From Undibacterium pigrum (GTDB taxonomy: Bacteria > Pseudomonadota > Gammaproteobacteria > Burkholderiales > Burkholderiaceae_D): 64,000 bases of DNA. Position 1 is the stretch's first letter. Each line of letters starts with the position of its first letter. The DNA is taken from the NCBI RefSeq assembly GCF_003201815.1, contig NZ_QJKB01000001.1:620001-684000 (forward strand). Reading direction: 5' to 3'. The notes under the pieces were generated by a model. That model searched no databases and was not told where the DNA came from. It saw only the letters and a list, made by a program, of their open reading frames with translations. Below are positions 63,852-64,000 of the stretch, piece by piece. The translations under genes were made by a program, and so were the position numbers.

Positions 63852-64000
63852 ATGAGCTTCAGCAAACATCTCGCTTCACACCAGCGCCGCTACCGCGCAA
63901 CACCTATTGCCATGGCCGTGGGTGCAGCACTACTGGCTCTTTCAACTGCGCACGCGCAAACTGTGCTCGTTGAAAAAACTGCCGAAAAATCAACAGAGAC
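63852..64000 (+). CDS. Exported protein, N-terminus only (probably a TonB-dependent receptor)
   Basis: The frame opens at ATG 63852 with AGGAGA upstream and encodes a signal peptide of about 35 residues (hydrophobic AMAVGAALLALSTAHAQ) followed by a polar stretch, then runs off the window. Only 49-50 codons are visible, so the family cannot be read. Its place beside a glycan operon, and long basic signal peptide, suggest an outer-membrane TonB-dependent receptor for oligosaccharide import; this is inference. Confidence 0.6.
   Translation, partial: MSFSKHLASHQRRYRATPIAMAVGAALLALSTAHAQTVLVEKTAEKSTE

Overview
The window looks like a chromosomal stretch of a mesophilic betaproteobacterium, most likely Oxalobacteraceae (an Undibacterium-like genome would fit). 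This placement is inferred from protein character, moderate GC and Burkholderiales-type gene families such as the MarR-GNAT fusion, the KfrA-like/integrase pair and the DUF3649/PepSY/DUF3325 trio. It was not tested by any search. I saw no rRNA, tRNA, CRISPR array or intact insertion sequence.

Left part (1-9.3 kb): the start of a feoAB ferrous-iron operon with a Fur box; a MarR-GNAT fusion gene with a perfect inverted repeat at its promoter; a WYL regulator divergent from a small DUF1579-like gene; two small genes including an HNH nuclease; a nitric-oxide module (hmp and nsrR, with two NsrR-like sites upstream of hmp); and a REC-kinase-REC hybrid.

9.3-17.4 kb: a tightly overlapping methyltransferase / sulfotransferase / arginase-fold operon of unknown product, then a membrane-anchored NitT/TauT-type binding protein paired with a hybrid histidine kinase instead of a transporter, and a convergent CACHE-type diguanylate cyclase.

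17.6-27.6 kb is the most unusual region. It is one minus-strand operon: hypF, hypC, a GmhA-like SIS gene, hypD, hypE, an unknown gene, a phosphoribosyltransferase-like gene, a VanX/M15-like gene, and a divergent [NiFe]-hydrogenase large-subunit homologue. The window holds no small subunit, no hypA or hypB, and no maturation protease. In the large-subunit homologue the first cysteine of the N-terminal CxxC (a terminal nickel ligand in true hydrogenases) is serine. The M15-like protein keeps its metal ligands but has leucine at the catalytic glutamate position. HypCDEF build the Fe(CN)2(CO) unit while HypA/HypB deliver nickel, so the locus may make an iron-cyanide-carbonyl protein that is not an ordinary uptake hydrogenase.

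27.7-44.8 kb: a secreted mono-haem protein; an integrase/KfrA-like divergent pair; a secreted S46 dipeptidyl-peptidase; a ferric-siderophore receptor operon with inner-membrane PepSY partners; and housekeeping genes (HD hydrolase, queH, metE with divergent metR).

45.1-64.0 kb: a large two-operon locus that reads as a high-mannose N-glycan utilisation system. It has a FucP-type sugar transporter, LacI regulator, AGE-family mannose isomerase/epimerase, PfkB fructokinase, GH47 and GH92 alpha-mannosidases on the plus strand, and GH20 hexosaminidase, GH2 beta-mannosidase, GH31 alpha-glucosidase, glucokinase and CutC on the minus strand. A new exported-protein gene begins at the right edge. A shared palindrome, GTTTA-N-TAAAC, recurs in front of the transporter, the lacI gene, the GH20 operon and the right-edge gene, and is a good candidate for the LacI operator.
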